Shown here: positions 50,201 through 61,072 of the stretch, in pieces | How positions within the stretch are numbered: the stretch's first letter is position 1 | Layout of the letters: every line of letters starts with the position of its first letter | From: Hysterangium stoloniferum | Taxonomy: Eukaryota; Basidiomycota; Agaricomycetes; Hysterangiales; Hysterangiaceae | Assembly: GCA_015178975.1 (NCBI GenBank) | Contig: WHVD01000091.1 | Coordinates: 1 to 64,000, forward strand | Reading direction: 5' to 3' | DNA length: 64,000 nt | Position numbers and translations under genes: made by a program | Notes under the pieces: model-generated | The model's input: the letters and a program-made list of their open reading frames with translations, nothing else | What the model was told of the DNA's origin: nothing | Database searches by the model: none

Positions 50201-50766
50201 TTGACGAGCTACATCAAGAACTTCATAAAACTATTGCAATGGCTCAAGAACGATACCAACAGTCTGTGGATAAGAATTGACTTCTGCCTCCTGATTTCAA
50301 GATCAGAGATCGAGTATTCATTAAAGCCGAGTTTTTCCGAACTACTAGACCCTCTAAGAAGCTCTCTGAAAAATATTTAGGTCCTTTTGAAGTTATAGCA
50401 CAAGCCAGCACACTTTCATGGATGCTTCAGCTCCCCGACAACATGCGTGCAGTGCACCCGGTATTTCATGTATCTATGTTAGAACCTTGTGTTGCTAACA
50501 GTATACCAGATCGCATACAACCACCACCTCCACCCGTGATCATTGATGGAGAACCCGAATTCGAGATATCAGAGATCCTAGACTCAAAAATTGATAATCG
50601 CCGACGCTCATGCAAATTACTTTTTTTGGTTAAATGGGCTGGCTATGAAGGTACAGATGAAGAAACTTCATGGATCCTAGCTACAGAGCTCGGTAATGCC
50701 TTGGAAATCGTTTTAGGGTTTCATCAAGCTTATCTGAATAAACCCAGTCCTCTAAATTCTTTATAA
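47257..50766 (+). pseudogene. pol of gypsy G3 (protease, RT, RNase H, integrase, chromodomain), broken
   Basis: The protease has [13 protein letters not shown] near 47405. RT spans 47860-48770 with PYGAPVLFVWKKNG, VMPFGLTNALSVFQ and VYLDDILIFSK. RNase H has VETDTSDYALAAIL near 48860. The integrase has the MDFIEHLP Asp, TSDRRSEF Asp and DGQTERMNQ Glu at 49760-49990. About 25 residues normally found after the first Asp (the VVVDRLTK strand) are missing at 49795. The chromodomain is FLVKWAGYEGTDEETSW near 50630. Stops occur at positions normally CGA (Arg), for example 48053, 48116 and 48133. Frameshifts lie near 47820 and 49010. Confidence 0.9.
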
Positions 50767-50865
50767 GTCTATCATTCAGTATCCGACATCCTTTCCAACT
50801 ATGCCTTATGTTTTCACACTATGATTTGTTTGTTTTAAAGAAAAACTGATATATTTCTACTATCT

Positions 50866-51797
50866 CTAAGTTTCTTCTACAACTTCCCCTTCCTCTCCGG
50901 CCTCCGAACCTCCTCCCTCACCGACAGCCACCGATACCATTCCACTGACCGTTTCTGAGACCCCAATCCCATGCCCAATTCCATTGCAACTCGAGACTTC
51001 CAAATACTGCTCAAGTTGACCCCCAAGGGACTCGATAACACTGGTCTGCTTCTCCAGCCCGACACCCAAAAGCCGCAACTGCTCGGTCATGAGCCCTTGT
51101 TGTCGCAGTGTCTTGAATCGGAACCAAGTCATTTCCGAGAAGTAAGTCCGCATAAGGCGGTTTTGCTCTTCCAGAGCATCGGCCTGTTGCTCCTTGAACG
51201 ATCCACCGGCCCCTGGAAAGACGCACCCAAGCTTCTGATCGGTGCACTCTTGACAAGTGAGGCCCCGACCATTGGCCCGAGGATGGCAAGTTCAACCCTG
51301 TTTCGTGCACCAGTTGCACTTAGGGTCATTTTCGGGCCCCACCTTGGGGGCCTGCTTTTGTTTCTAAAAAAAAAATTATTAGAAGGGTTTCTTATGTAGG
51401 AAACCGAACCCACCTTGGGGCTTGACGGCCCCAGTGCATCCTCCTCGTCCTCCTCTTCCTCTTCGTCATTGGACTCCGAAGGTGTCGCAGCCTTGCACTG
51501 AAAAAATATATAAGTCAGCAAGGTTCGCAAAAGACACCGGAGCCGACTTACCTTCCCCTCCCTCTTCTTCATGGCTGCCTCCTCTCGCACCCGATCGGCC
51601 TCTTGCTGCTTTTTCTTTGCAAGCACTGCATCCCAGTGCTTACGCGCGGCCTCTTCCTCTGCCTGTTTCTTCTCCTCGGCCTCTATGGCCGCCAGCTCCT
51701 CCTTCTCTTTCCACTCCTCCTCTTCACGTGCCTTTGTCTTCTCCTCGAGCAACCGACGACGTTCCTGTGCATTGGGTGGCCTACTCGGTCCCGACAT
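50866..51797 (-). CDS. antisense spliced gene with a Zn(II)2Cys6-like Cys pattern inside gypsy G3 (one in-frame TGA)
   Basis: Three exons, 51552-51797, 51414-51497 and 50866-51363, join in frame through a 54-bp GTAAGT...TTCAG intron and a 50-bp GTGGGT...TTTAG intron, giving 275 codons. Exon 1 starts MSGPSRPPNAQERR and is a charged coiled coil (Glu/Lys/Ala). Exon 2 is acidic. Exon 3 opens with CNWCTKQG, a TGA at 51292-51294, TCHPRANGRGLTCQECTDQK, then LGC, spaced C-x2-C-x6-C-x10-C-x2-C-x6-C. That is exactly the spacing range of the fungal binuclear zinc cluster. A helical segment and a Gly/Glu-rich tail follow. It runs opposite to pol and starts 227 bp from the 3' LTR. Confidence 0.72.
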
Positions 51798-52023
51798 GGG
51801 AGTGACAGTCAACCGAACTGGGAATGGTTTCGACCCCGACCCTATGGTCATGGTGGTCAAGGGAAGAGAAGTGAAGAATCTAGCACCGACACCCCTCGAA
51901 TTCTTATATGTAAATTTTGCCGAGTCACATGACGCTTTGACACACCAAACTGTACCCAACAAGTTTTATGTACAGGATCTAGATTTTCGGCCTCCTTGGG
52001 ATTTCGGCCAAATGGGGAGATAC

Positions 52024-52761
52024 TGTTACAACCGTGTTGCAGCCGTTCAGCCCCGAGGTTAGCGCCACCTATTGACGATTCAAGTTATCGCTCAAGTCAC
52101 CACATTGGAAACCATCGCCCCCAATGCTGATGTATGCTTTCGCGATGATCAAACTCTGTTTATGCCCACATCAACATATACTCGTACTATCTGGTTAAAC
52201 CTTTGATACATCCCTTTTATTATCATGATCCGTTCTATCCTATGTTTCACATATGTCTATATATACTTGTAACCCTCAAACTATTTCCTTTTCCCGTAAT
52301 TCCGCTCTCGGTTATTTCTTCGGCCTCCGAACTAATCATAAACCTCCCGTTCCTAGTCAAGCTTATTGTCAATACCTTGTTCCACTCTTCTCCTAGTTAG
52401 TATTTTCTAGATGCCTGATACTTGTATATGAACCTGCTGTAGTTGTAGTTATTAGGCAATCAGAATATTGACTCAGAATACCCTCTTATGCCTCTAGCAG
52501 TCTTGTACTAAGAATCCCCTCATCCGCCTTCACATGCGCTCGTCCACTCTCGGTCACTGACCCTTGGCCTGACACTCAACTTAACCTTCGGTCCTGATCG
52601 GTATCTCACTGAAAGGAACTCGTTAGGATTAGTCTTTGCCCGCCCGAAATTTAAGGACACTCAATGGACATTTGCGAGGGTGCAGCACATAAGCTGAAGC
52701 CAAGTCCTTCCGATTGGTCCCTGTCGGCCAACCGACATCAGTCAGTTTTCAGTTCTTAACA
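52024..52761 (+). repeat. 3' LTR of gypsy G3 (738 bp)
   Basis: Preceded by a purine tract (52010-52023) and followed by GGAGG, the right half of the target duplication. Confidence 0.94.
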
Positions 52762-52856
52762 GGAGGGTCGTGAGTGTGACAATCCAGCCTTGCGTGCATG
52801 AACTTTTTTAGTTCTAGTTATTTGGAGTAGTTGAGTTGTTTTTGTGTGGGGAGGGG

Positions 52857-53079
52857 TGTAAGCCAGTCTTACGCTTCCTTTTGTTCCATTCTTATTGTTC
52901 CACTCTTATTGTTCCGTCCTTTTTGTTCGTAGCACAGATATATAGTCTAGGTAGTTTTCCGTCTCTTTAGACTTACTGTACACTGCATCTGCCTGTATCC
53001 TGTTCTTGTTCTGGACAATACACCGTGATCCTATCAACTCGTGTGACCGCCAGTGATCCCAATTGACGATGGGATTACA
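52857..53079 (+). repeat. 3' LTR of the non-autonomous element
   Basis: Partner of 44216-44439. It follows a G-rich purine tract at 52844-52856 and is followed by TAATA. Confidence 0.9.
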
Positions 53080-53084
53080 TAATA

Positions 53085-54483
53085 CTCCTCCTCGAGTTTT
53101 GAAGAAGTAAGTCCTAAATGTCCTGTGTGATGGTAATGAATTGGTGAAGAAAGGGATTTCATTAAAATATCCACAATCATTTGTTTGGTCGATCGATAGT
53201 TGAGTTGGATAGTGCCATTTTCAATCAAATGACGAATGAAGTGGTATTTCACTTCAATATGTTTCATCCTTCTCAAAGCACATTGGTTTTGAGCGAATAC
53301 AATAGTACCTTGATTGTCTTCGAAAATTGCTGTTGGTTCTTCATATATTATATTAAGTTCTTCGGCGTCCACATAATTTCGTGAGCCGCTTCCAAAAGTG
53401 CAATATATTCCACTTCGGTGGATGAAAGGGCGACTGTTGATTGCTTCCTCAAAGACCAAGATACCACTCCTGAGCCTAAAAAAATCACATATCCACCTGT
53501 TGAACGTCTATCCTCTTGATCTCCTGTGAAATCAGCATCCAAATATCCATGTAGACAAAGTGCTTGTCCTCCCAATGGAAGCTCAAAATCTTGAGTCGTG
53601 TATAAATATTGCAGGATACATTTAGCTAAGTTCCAATGCATTCTTGCGGGATTTGATGAATATTGAGATAATTTGTTAACAGAATACACAATATCTGGAC
53701 ACGATACTGTAGCTGTAAACATCAAACTTCCAATAAGTTCGTGATACGGCAATTCCACAATTTCATTTCATTTTTCTGTAGTATCTGGGTGAATAATAGA
53801 GGCAAAATCAATTCCAAGTGATATGGGAGTTCGAATTGGCTTGGAATTTTGTATGTTGAACTTCTTCACTATATTTTCGATATATTCCTTTTGTGATATG
53901 AATATTGATTTTGATTCAGCATCTCGATGAATACTCGTTCCCAATATCCAATGGGCCTCATCTTCACTCGAAATTCCAAATTGTTCGCAGAATGCCTTTT
54001 CGAGATCTAGGAGCCATTTTTCATCACCTATGGCAGTTGCATCATCTACCCAAAATGCAACTACGGCCCAACTTCCGTCATCCCATATTTTGAAGAATGT
54101 AGCACTGTCAAAATCGGAACAGAACCAGGTGAGTTCTTTAACCATAAAATCATATAGCATTTTTCTCCACTCATTGCCTCCCTGTTTTGTTCCATATAGA
54201 GCCTTCAATAATGGTAATGCTAAATTCTCCTTTCTGGGTTCTTCAAACCCCTCCGGTTGTTGAACCCAAACCTTTTCTTTCATCGTCCCATGTAGTATGC
54301 CGATTTGACATTGAATTGATGTATAGCTGAATTTGTTATTGCTCCCAGCACAGTAAAATTCGGAATGTTTCCCACTTCATGACTGGCGTGTATGTTTCAT
54401 TAAAATGTAATCCAGGAATTTGACTAAATCCTTTTATGACAATTCGTACTTTCCTCTTTATTAGTTCACCATTCTGGTATGAT
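53085..54483 (-). pseudogene. copia 2 RT and RNase H fragment
   Basis: Same family as copia 1. Starting from the polypurine tract at 53085-53098, the minus strand encodes RNase H (DADFTGDQEDRRSTGGY near 53550; STEVEYIALLEAAHEI near 53390) and RT with VWVQQPEGFEEP, ALYGTKQGGNEW and FWVDDATAIGD near 54040, where both catalytic Asp residues are present, unlike copia 1. Stops and frameshifts occur near 53460 and 53760. The copy is cut at 54483 by a G3-family LTR, so gag, protease and integrase lie beyond the window or are lost. Confidence 0.9.
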
Positions 54484-54953
54484 TGTTACAACTGTGTCGC
54501 AACCCTATTGGTCCCGAGGTTACCACCACTTATCAACATTTTCAAGTCACCACTTCGGAAACCATTGGCCCCCGAAGCTGACGTATGCTTTTGTGATGAT
54601 CAAACTCCATTTACGCCCACATCAAAATACTCATATTGTCTGGTTAAACTTTTGATACGTCCCTTTCATTATGTTGATCCATTCTATCCTATGTTTCACA
54701 TATGTCTATCTATATTTGTAGTCCTTGAACTATTTCCTTTTATCGTAATTCTGCTCTCAGTTATCATCGGCCTCCGAACTAATCATAAACTTCCTGTTCC
54801 TAGTCAAGCTTATTGTTAATACTGTTTTCCGCCCTTCTCCCCGTTAGTATTTCCTAGATGCCTGCTACTTGTATATGAACCCGCTGTAGTTGTAGTTACT
54901 AGGCAATCAGAATATCGACTCAGAATACCCTCATACGTCCATAACAGTCTCAT
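54484..54953 (+). repeat. 5' part of a G3-family LTR, cut by gypsy G1 copy 2
   Basis: Begins TGTTACAACTGTGTC, like the G3 LTRs at 45179 and 52024, and follows them to about the point AGAATACCCTC, then stops exactly where the G1 LTR starts (54954). It carries the same AATCAGAATAT motif. The remaining 3' part should lie right of the G1 element, outside the window. Confidence 0.9.
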
Positions 54954-55582
54954 TGTGAGAGGTATGGCGAAATACACTCAGGAAATATAGTCGGATGAGC
55001 TCTTACTATATTTCCTTTATTATTTCTATTTTCTCTCTTTTATTATATCTATAATTAGTTCGACGACCTATGTATGCGGTACATCGACTCTTGTGGGTGC
55101 ACACATGCCAGACTTATGTATTCTAGCACCCGCAGTTTAGAACTCAGACACTTTTTACACCGCAACCACGACTTACCCAGACACCCATTAGTGTCCTGTA
55201 AGTTGTGATTGGTGTATCGTCTCGACTGTCACAGACGGGCTTTAGCTATATACTCTATCAGAGTTTTGAACTGTACCAGTCAAAACTCAATCCTTATCGC
55301 AACTTGCATGGACCACATCCACGCTATTCTATTATTCGACTCTCTAGTACTCTACTTTACTTTCGAGCAGTCATTCAGAATCGCACTTGACAGTCGATTC
55401 TACTTATTCCTTTAGCTCTCTACCTTATTCTAGATAGCTACTTCCTTCTACCGTATTGAACTAAGTAGTCAATACACGTTCATTCTGTATTAGACTTCGA
55501 CAGTCAATACATCTTAGTGTCATACCTAAACGGTCGATATTCTTCGTATATAGAATGGTTAGAACTTCCACTACTCTTCACA
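54954..55582 (+). repeat. 5' LTR of gypsy G1 copy 2 (629 bp)
   Basis: TGTGAGAGG to TCTTCACA, matching 7919-8546. Confidence 0.94.
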
Positions 55583-55583
55583 G

Positions 55584-55601
55584 TGGTGATCCGAGCTGGA
55601 C
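55584..55601 (+). other. probable tRNA primer binding site of G1
   Basis: One base after the LTR the sequence reads TGGTGATCCGAGCTGG. A TGG start matches the CCA end of a tRNA. I cannot name the tRNA with certainty. No complementary 11-mer was noticed in the LTR, unlike G3. Confidence 0.5.
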
Positions 55602-57004
55602 CGCTCTTTCCCTACGAAGAAAAACATTTATTTCAACTATCAAATTCTAAGCACATAAATGACCACTGGCAAGAACCAAACGCCGAGATCTTCGATAACC
55701 CCGAGTAGTTCAAAACCTCGTCAAAGACCTGCAAGTCTGGAACCACCCCGTAACGTCACCATGAGGAAGTCTTCGTTGACTTTTCAAAAACCAGCTCCTC
55801 CCGGAAGTTCCGTCGAAGCAGTAGCTGGACCGTCAACGGATGCCCCTCCAAGTCCACGAGAAGAACATCCGTCAACTGAGCAGTTGAACATCCCCGGAGC
55901 TAACGTTGAAACTACCCATGCTCCTGAACCCGTTCTCTCATTCCCACCTAAGCAGGTCATCCTTAAGCAATTCTTTAGGAGTCATATGATTTATGCCCAG
56001 CCCATCAACTTACAATGGGATGCATACTATGCCGACCGAATTTCTACGGATCAGGTTACTCCCTTTGTGGAGGAGTACAATACGGACTACCCCCTCTTAC
56101 CAGTGACTGTAGCAGTCTGGTTAGGTCGTTATCAGGCTATTTTATCGGTGCAGGATCTATTCTTACGACCTGGAACCCTTGAGGATTTGACTCGCTTGAT
56201 TCCCGAATGGTCGAGTGAAGTTACTTCTGTTATGGAAGGAGGGAGGACGGTTCTTAAACAAGAAGTGTTCTCTTCATTCCTCGAAGCGCTCCGCATGCAC
56301 GACGATGCGTTACTGTAATGTATTAGCCTTATTTCAATATTATTTTCTGGAAAAAGGAGTCCAATGCTCAATCAAAATGTGCAAATACTCAATTCACTAC
56401 AAGGTAAAATAATTTAAGTATTTGATATTAATCAGTGGCAGCCTAAATAGACTTAGAACCCCTGAAGTCAAGAGTTTACTTGAATATATGCACCCTACTT
56501 CGCAAAGAAGGTTTTGAGAGCTGCTTGTGCAAGCTTGTTCTTTTTCTGTGATAACAACTACTAAAATAAGAATAACAATTTACTGATTCCAAAGCTAGAT
56601 TTAACTTCAATGCTAGCTAGTTTATATATATTTTATACTATTTGTCAAACAGTAAAAATATTTATAAACGGGTCAAAGATTAGATATAGAATAAAACACT
56701 ATTTGGCTAATATATGCTTTATTTACACTAACCTACAAGGTCTACTGTGATATTAACTTATCAGGATCTTAATGTAGTCTTAAGGATTCTGCAAGGATAT
56801 TCTCAGTATTTGTTTATGTGAATATGCTTTACTGATTCACAATAAATGAACAAAGGAACGGGATTATTTGCAATGTAATAAACAGTCAAATTACTCAACT
56901 AGAGGTGACTGAAGTCTTAAACTACAAATAACAATGTAAGGAAAACTAATAATCAGTACTCAATTAAGAGATGACTATAGTATGAGATTATTTATATATT
57001 ATTA

Positions 57005-57260
57005 GTTGATAACCAACAACTCTAACTGAGGTGGAAATAATATATAAAAGATAGCCAACTATTCAGTTAAGAAGTGGCAAGGGGGAACAAAAGTCAACAA
57101 CTCAGATTGAGGTGACAGGGGAACAGCAGATCAGTCAACAGCTCAGATTGAGGTGACAAAGGATCTGATTGGGCCAACAACTCTGATAGAGGTGGCAAGG
57201 GTTTCCAACAGCTCAGATAGAGGTGGAATTAGATGTCCAACTGCCCAGATAGGGGTGGAG
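57005..57260. repeat. imperfect tandem repeats, about seven units
   Basis: Units of the type CAACAACTCAGATTGAGGTG recur every 30-45 bp with substitutions, near 57013, 57057, 57093, 57137, 57175, 57207 and 57237. Confidence 0.7.
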
Positions 57261-57709
57261 TAGCCTGCTTGCTGCAGTGACACACACAGATGTGGTGGGT
57301 TGATGTGATAATATGATTGATTGGTTTTTTTATTCAAGGCTGGAGCTGAGCTCCTTATATACATTTTAGTCTGAGACATTTAGAAGATTCTAGAAGATTT
57401 AATGATGTCATTCTGGGAGGAGTGATGTCATTTAGAATTTTCTAGAATTTTCTAGAGCATTGTGGAAGGTTCTAACTACTTCTAAGACACTATAGAATAT
57501 TCTTGGCATAATGGAACATTGTAGAATTTTATAGAATATTCTACAATATTCTATCTAATATTAGTACCTATTAACTAATGTTCCATTGGAAGCCACTGGA
57601 ATGTTCCAGAGAGTTTCCTGTTTTTGTTGCAGTAGCATATATGATGACATAATGCTCTCGCGCCTGTGCGCGCGCATGACACCCTTCGCGTCTTGTGACT
57701 GTCACGTGT

Positions 57710-57880
57710 TGTGACAGTCGCGCGCCTGTGTGACCGTCGCGCGCCTCTGTGACCGTCGCGCGCCTCTGTGACCGTCGCGCGCCTCTGTGACCGTCGCGCG
57801 CCTCTGTGACCGTCGCGCGCCTCTGTGACCGTCGCGCGCCTCTGTGACCGTCGCGCGCCTCTGTGACCGTCGCGCGCCCT
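57710..57880. repeat. 19-bp minisatellite, about nine copies
   Basis: GTGACCGTCGCGCGCCTCT repeats head to tail from 57729, with a variant first unit at 57710 and a variant last unit at 57862. It is CpG-rich in an AT-rich surrounding and continues into GTGAC/GTCAC inverted words to 57920. Confidence 0.93.
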
Positions 57881-60800
57881 TGTGACAACTGTCACCTGTT
57901 ATGACGGTTGTCACTCGTTGTGACGATTTTCCCGCGCGCCGTGTAATAAACGCCAGGCCGGTTTTATATTATTATATAATTATTATATTTACTTTTAGTT
58001 AGTTATAAATATAATATTTTATTATAATAATATAAAAATATATATATTTCGCCTTGATAATGCGCGAGTATTTCAAATCGCGTTTTGTCAGTGTCGGAGT
58101 TTGAAATATCATGTGAATGTCACATGATTACTCGCGCGTTGTGAATAAGCGCTGAGTCGCCGACATATTAATCAAAAAAGAATAAAAAGTAGAAATTCAA
58201 TTACTTGCTCAATTTATTAGATAAAAATACAAAATAAATTGTATAAATTCAGGATAAATCAAACAAATATTGTACAATTTAATCGTCGCAATATAATTAC
58301 ATTTGAATATTTGTTTTCGCAATTTGTTAGGGGAAATTGTTTAAAAATTGGAAAAAACTTAGAAATACATAACAGTTACAAATCCTTCAGGTCCTACTCG
58401 GTGGGGATCACATCGTCCCCAAAGTCGACTACCAGTATATTTACATTCGGATGCTGGAGGAGTCTCTTAACAGGATTACTCGGAATTCTTCGTTTGCATA
58501 TTTTACCTTAAGGGGTCGGTTAAGGTGAAATCAGAGAAGACTCGATAAGATGGTTTTGGAGGCACTTTACCCTTATGGTGATTCCATCCAGGTACCTGAT
58601 TCACCCATCTCCACAACCAGTTCATTTGTTCGTACCCTGAATGGATCTCCCGACACTCGTTTCCTTCATTCGCTCAATCGTCCCATTATTTTGCAAGACT
58701 TCCCGTCAGACATGAGGATGCAAGTTGTGGAACATCTTCAGGAAAAAGGAATGGAAATATGCGTCCCCCTCTATCAACCTCAACCTCGTCGACCTTTGAA
58801 TACGGTCGAAATCGAGAGAGGGATCGCGATGGAACCTAGCCCTACCCCCCATCAGGAAATTCACTGCTCTCGCGTCGCATTCGAATGAATCCCTGGTAAT
58901 ATGAACATAGGTGATGAACCAACTACGATTAGGAATCGATCAGTTGCCAACAGGGGTCGACCATCTTTCTCCACTGCATTCACTGAGGGTATAGCTGGTC
59001 AGGTTGCTGGTCGAGGATCGCTGAATCCAGTCGATCCTCGCCATTCCCTGCCGATCTCCTCCAATCCCTTTCTGCCATCGGGAGGACCTCCTAGTAATTC
59101 ATCTGGGAGTTCTAGTACCTCAAGCTATGGAGGGAATTCGGGACGTGGGGGGCGTCACGGTAGAGTGCCTAACTCTCCCTTTCAAACTCCGATGCAGCCT
59201 CGAGCCAGCGCGCCTATCGATGACTTACCTAAGGATAAAAGGATCGCTCTTAACACCAATGACATCAAGATCAAATGGTCAGACCTTCCCGAATACGATG
59301 GGACTCAATCCAAGGCGTTGGATTACATCATGGATATTATGAGCCTCTCGGAGATCTCTGACTCCATGAGTACATTGTTGGGAGTCGCTCTGCCAAGACG
59401 ACTCACCGGCGGTGCTAAGATCTGGTGGAGCACCCTAGACTGTGAACATCGCACTGAATTTAGTTGATCTCATGGATCGTTTCTTTGGGGCATCGTAGAA
59501 GGATTACTTGGAACTCGTTGGCACGAATCCTTGGCTCTAGAATGGGAAGCCATGAAATTTCAACAGGCCGGCCACAATCATGAGACACCCGTTCATTACA
59601 TTCAGCGAAGGGTCAAGCTCTATCGATTCTTGTACAGGTTCCACCAAAACCGGAAGGATGAAACGCACAGACTTATCCTGACACTGCCCACAGAATGGCT
59701 TTATCTTCTACAGGGACAACCTATCGACGACATCATGAGCCTACAGACTTACACGAACAATTTACAAGAGGCTCTGATTAACACTTGGGTTCAAACACAT
59801 CGAGAACGTTATCGGTTTCAGAAACCCAGAGTCATGATCGCCAAGCAAGACGAGTCAGATCCCTGGCATGAGGAGGAGCACTCTGGAAAAATCGACCCCA
59901 CTAATCGAGGCCACGTCCTCCTCGGCGAACTCGAGGATAAAATCGTCCCTAGGAGATCGAACGCTAAGCAGGGTAAGAAACACGGCAAGTTCTTTTTCGA
60001 ACGAAGTGACAAGAAAAGCATCGCCAAACCTCCAAAGGAGTGTTGGATTTGTGGGAGCTTAGAGCATTTCAAGATCGACTGCTCCCATGCGGGCAGGATG
60101 TCGCACTATGTCTCTATTAACAAGTGCTCCGTGCAGAACCCAATGGAGGAGGCGGAGGATCAAAGGGCTTATGAAATGGTTTATGGATTAAGTGTACAGG
60201 GACAAGTACATAACATTGATGAGGAATCGATTTTCATTTCTGTCTACCTTCCTCAGCCAGAGGACAACATCGTTTCAGACGTGAAAGCATCCTCAAATGA
60301 GAATGAGACATCGCAAGTCTATGTTTCTATATCAGACCATGATTTTCTCAAGAAAGGAGACTGGCTAGATGCTCATCATCAGAACTGTGAAGGTCTGACT
60401 GAGACGAGAGTTTTATTGCGACCTGAACCTCCCACCATTGAGGAAATCGTCGACGAGGACGCATTTGTGAACCGATCTAAGGAAATAAGTCAGACCTACG
60501 TTATAGAAGACCCCTCTGAGTCAGAGGGATCAGAGGAGGAGAGCTTCCCCTTCGACCCAGGGCAATTACCCGACTTAATTCCTTGTGATGAGTCAGACTC
60601 TGAAGTGGACGACTCTATTTCAAATGCCACTCCCAAGGTACCTAACGGTAGATGTATCAGGAGGAACGTCAAACTGGCTGCAAGAAAAGAAAGCAAAAGA
60701 CCTAGAGTTCAATACCCCCGATCCAGTCGACTTATGAAAGAGGATTCGACTATTATCTATCGCAGAAGGGACCCTCCGGGTGGATATTCCAGTATTGGGA

Positions 60801-61072
60801 TTTCAGCATTACACGTCTACGGACGCGTAGGGAATTCAGAAGCCTCAAATCCTATTAAAATCAGGCTGGACACCAGAGCTGACCTCTCCTTAATCTCGGA
60901 GGATTTCTATAAGGAACTAGAGGACTGCCCTAAACTCAAGCAAGGACTCAAGCTGCGCCTCGTACAACTTACCGGTAATGCCAAAGTATTAGGATACGTC
61001 AACGTCCCCATTTATCTCGAGGATGACACCGGTATACTCCTTAAATTTACCACCGAGACGTACGTTGTCTGA

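Larger units (their letters stand above)
45179..52761 (+). mobile_element. Ty3/gypsy chromovirus, family G3, full length, with an antisense gene
   Basis: LTRs of 738 bp each (45179-45916, 52024-52761) begin TGTTAC and end TTAACA, with a perfect duplication GGAGG (45174-45178, 52762-52766). Gag, protease, RT, RNase H, integrase and chromodomain follow in order. A purine tract AAATGGGGAGATAC precedes the right LTR. Between pol and the 3' LTR lies a spliced gene in the opposite direction (50866-51797). The LTRs differ at a modest number of sites, so the insertion is not brand new. Confidence 0.95.
44216..53079 (+). mobile_element. short non-autonomous LTR element, split by gypsy G3
   Basis: Two LTRs of 224 and 223 bp (TGTAAGCC...GGATTACA) at 44216-44439 and 52857-53079 are flanked by a perfect duplication TAATA (44211-44215, 53080-53084). 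A purine tract GTGTGGGGAGGGG directly precedes the right LTR, so the element is on the plus strand. After removing the gypsy at 45179-52766 the internal part is only about 830 bp, too short for pol. This makes it a TRIM/LARD-like non-autonomous element, about 1.28 kb long, inserted into copia 2. Confidence 0.85.
56314..58374. mobile_element. TG...CA long-LTR-like insertion in G1 gag (2061 bp)
   Basis: It starts TGTAATGTATT, ends ACATAACA, and is flanked by GTTAC (56309-56313, 58375-58379). It is AT-rich, non-coding, and has CTCCTTATATACATTTT near 57350, seven imperfect CAACTCAGATNGAGG repeats (57005-57260) and a 19-bp GTGAC minisatellite (57710-57880). Start, end, duplication size and TATA-like motif match the insert at 11281-12599, so both belong to one family of large solo LTRs or non-autonomous elements. 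Confidence 0.78.
55659..61072 (+). pseudogene. gag and protease part of gypsy G1 copy 2, split by insertion and stops
   Basis: Gag starts at ATG 55659. Removing 56314-58374 and one GTTAC restores the frame across the joint (DDAL to QILQVLLGGDHIV). Downstream TGA codons lie at 58525, 58886 and 59465, and one frameshift lies between 59465 and 59530. The gag domain core is near 59280-59700. The CCHC knuckle CWICGSLEHFKIDC lies at 60043-60084. The protease motif reads RLDTRADLS at 60870, with Arg where Gly is required, so protease is likely dead. A TGA at 61070 corresponds to CGA in copy 1. Confidence 0.88.

Noticed and set aside
51422..52062. Plus-strand frames rich in Ser, Ala and Pro opposite the antisense gene
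   Set aside because: They mirror the Glu/Lys-rich coiled coil on the minus strand. The minus-strand model has canonical introns and the Cys motif.
57710..57880. CRISPR-like array
   Set aside because: Units are head to tail with no spacers, and the genome is eukaryotic.
57571..57914. Three overlapping minus-strand frames of 70-106 codons with repeating Arg/Ala-rich peptides
   Set aside because: They are the 19-bp minisatellite read in all three frames. 19 is not a multiple of three and no frame is favoured.
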